From Brevinema_A sp051649605 (GTDB lineage: Bacteria > Spirochaetota > Brevinematia > Brevinematales > Brevinemataceae), in contig JBOFHK010000006.1 of the NCBI GenBank assembly GCA_051649605.1, positions 27,842-91,841 of the forward strand: a stretch of DNA of 64,000 bases, written 5' to 3'. The notes beneath the pieces were generated by a model. That model made no database searches. It was given only the letters and a program-made list of their open reading frames with translations, and had not been told where the DNA came from. Positions 63,936-64,000 of the stretch are shown here, in pieces. The position numbers were made by a program, and so were the translations under genes. Numbering within the stretch: the stretch's first letter is position 1; each line of letters begins with the position of its first letter.

Positions 63936-63962
63936 AAAAAAAAGAGCTTCCGCCCTCTTTCT
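63936..63962 (-). terminator. Probable terminator of a minus-strand gene beyond the edge
   Basis: On the minus strand an AAAGAG/CTCTTT stem with an 8-nt loop is followed by a long T tract. No gene lies between it and base 64000, so it would belong to a gene outside the window. Confidence 0.5.
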
Positions 63963-64000
63963 TCATCCAAATGTAATACCATTTAAACAAAAAAAACCTG

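Noticed and set aside
1..64000. CRISPR arrays, insertion sequences, prophage and tRNA genes
   Set aside because: No regularly spaced repeats, transposase or phage motifs, or cloverleaf-capable segments with conserved TTC/CCA features were found; the Xer-type recombinase looks like a housekeeping gene.

Overview
The window is a compact, AT-rich chromosome segment from a spirochaete. The strongest evidence is the motility block fliK-flgD-flgE-flbD-motA-motB (58415-63495, minus strand) in the spirochaetal order, the very long GreA with an extra ~750-residue N-terminal region, the typical spirochaetal MotB N-terminus, and envelope genes of spirochaete type. A deep-branching low-GC host-associated lineage such as Brevinema is plausible, but the genus cannot be proven from the sequence alone. 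No tRNA, rRNA, CRISPR array, insertion sequence or prophage was found.

Layout. (1) 1-7917, minus: a long run of co-oriented genes with small gaps or overlaps. It holds three envelope proteins of unknown function, a tyrosine recombinase, a STAS anti-anti-sigma-type protein with its own promoter, a phosphatase/kinase fusion of the RsbU/RsbW type, rsmH, an ftsL-like gene and a PEGA/TPR protein cut by the window edge. (2) 8131-13456, plus: a degenerate EAL-HDOD signalling protein, a JAMM-DinG helicase fusion, dut and obgE, closed by a strong bidirectional terminator. (3) 13533-18689, minus: uppP and a giant ftsK. (4) 18918-23885, plus: a DUF2225 protein, a TPR protein and an unusual ATP-grasp/FMN-domain fusion. 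(5) 23958-25046: alr. (6) 25308-31542, minus: a catabolic cluster of glycosylasparaginase, PTS EIIB, PTS EIIC, M20 peptidase, CutC and GH4 glycosidase. EIIB carries two internal stops and EIIC is frameshifted, so the sugar-uptake step looks inactivated. (7) 31611-38285: small membrane proteins, lactate permease, manA (plus strand), and a fructose-type PTS with a class II aldolase, divergent from a DeoR regulator (38522-39286). (8) 39657-46290, minus: glgA, ispD, secG, a PP-loop protein, the ybbR/cdaA cyclic-di-AMP pair and a NeuB-type synthase. (9) 46317-57268: a coiled protein, ftsW, several large unknown proteins, a TyrA-like protein, the long greA and a lytic transglycosylase. (10) 57461-63495: trxB and the motility block.

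Themes. Cell envelope and division genes (ftsL, rsmH, ftsK, uppP, alr, ftsW, the transglycosylase) recur throughout. Carbon supply relies on host-type substrates (GlcNAc-Asn, lactate, PTS sugars) and shows reductive decay in the cellobiose/chitobiose-type PTS. Most notable single observations: FlgE has no cysteine and carries Ser at residue 178, where spirochaete hooks use Cys178 for lysinoalanine cross-linking, while Lys165 is kept; the lytic transglycosylase appears to start at an AUU codon behind a perfect Shine-Dalgarno sequence; and two unusual fusions (JAMM-DinG and ATP-grasp/FMN-dehydrogenase).
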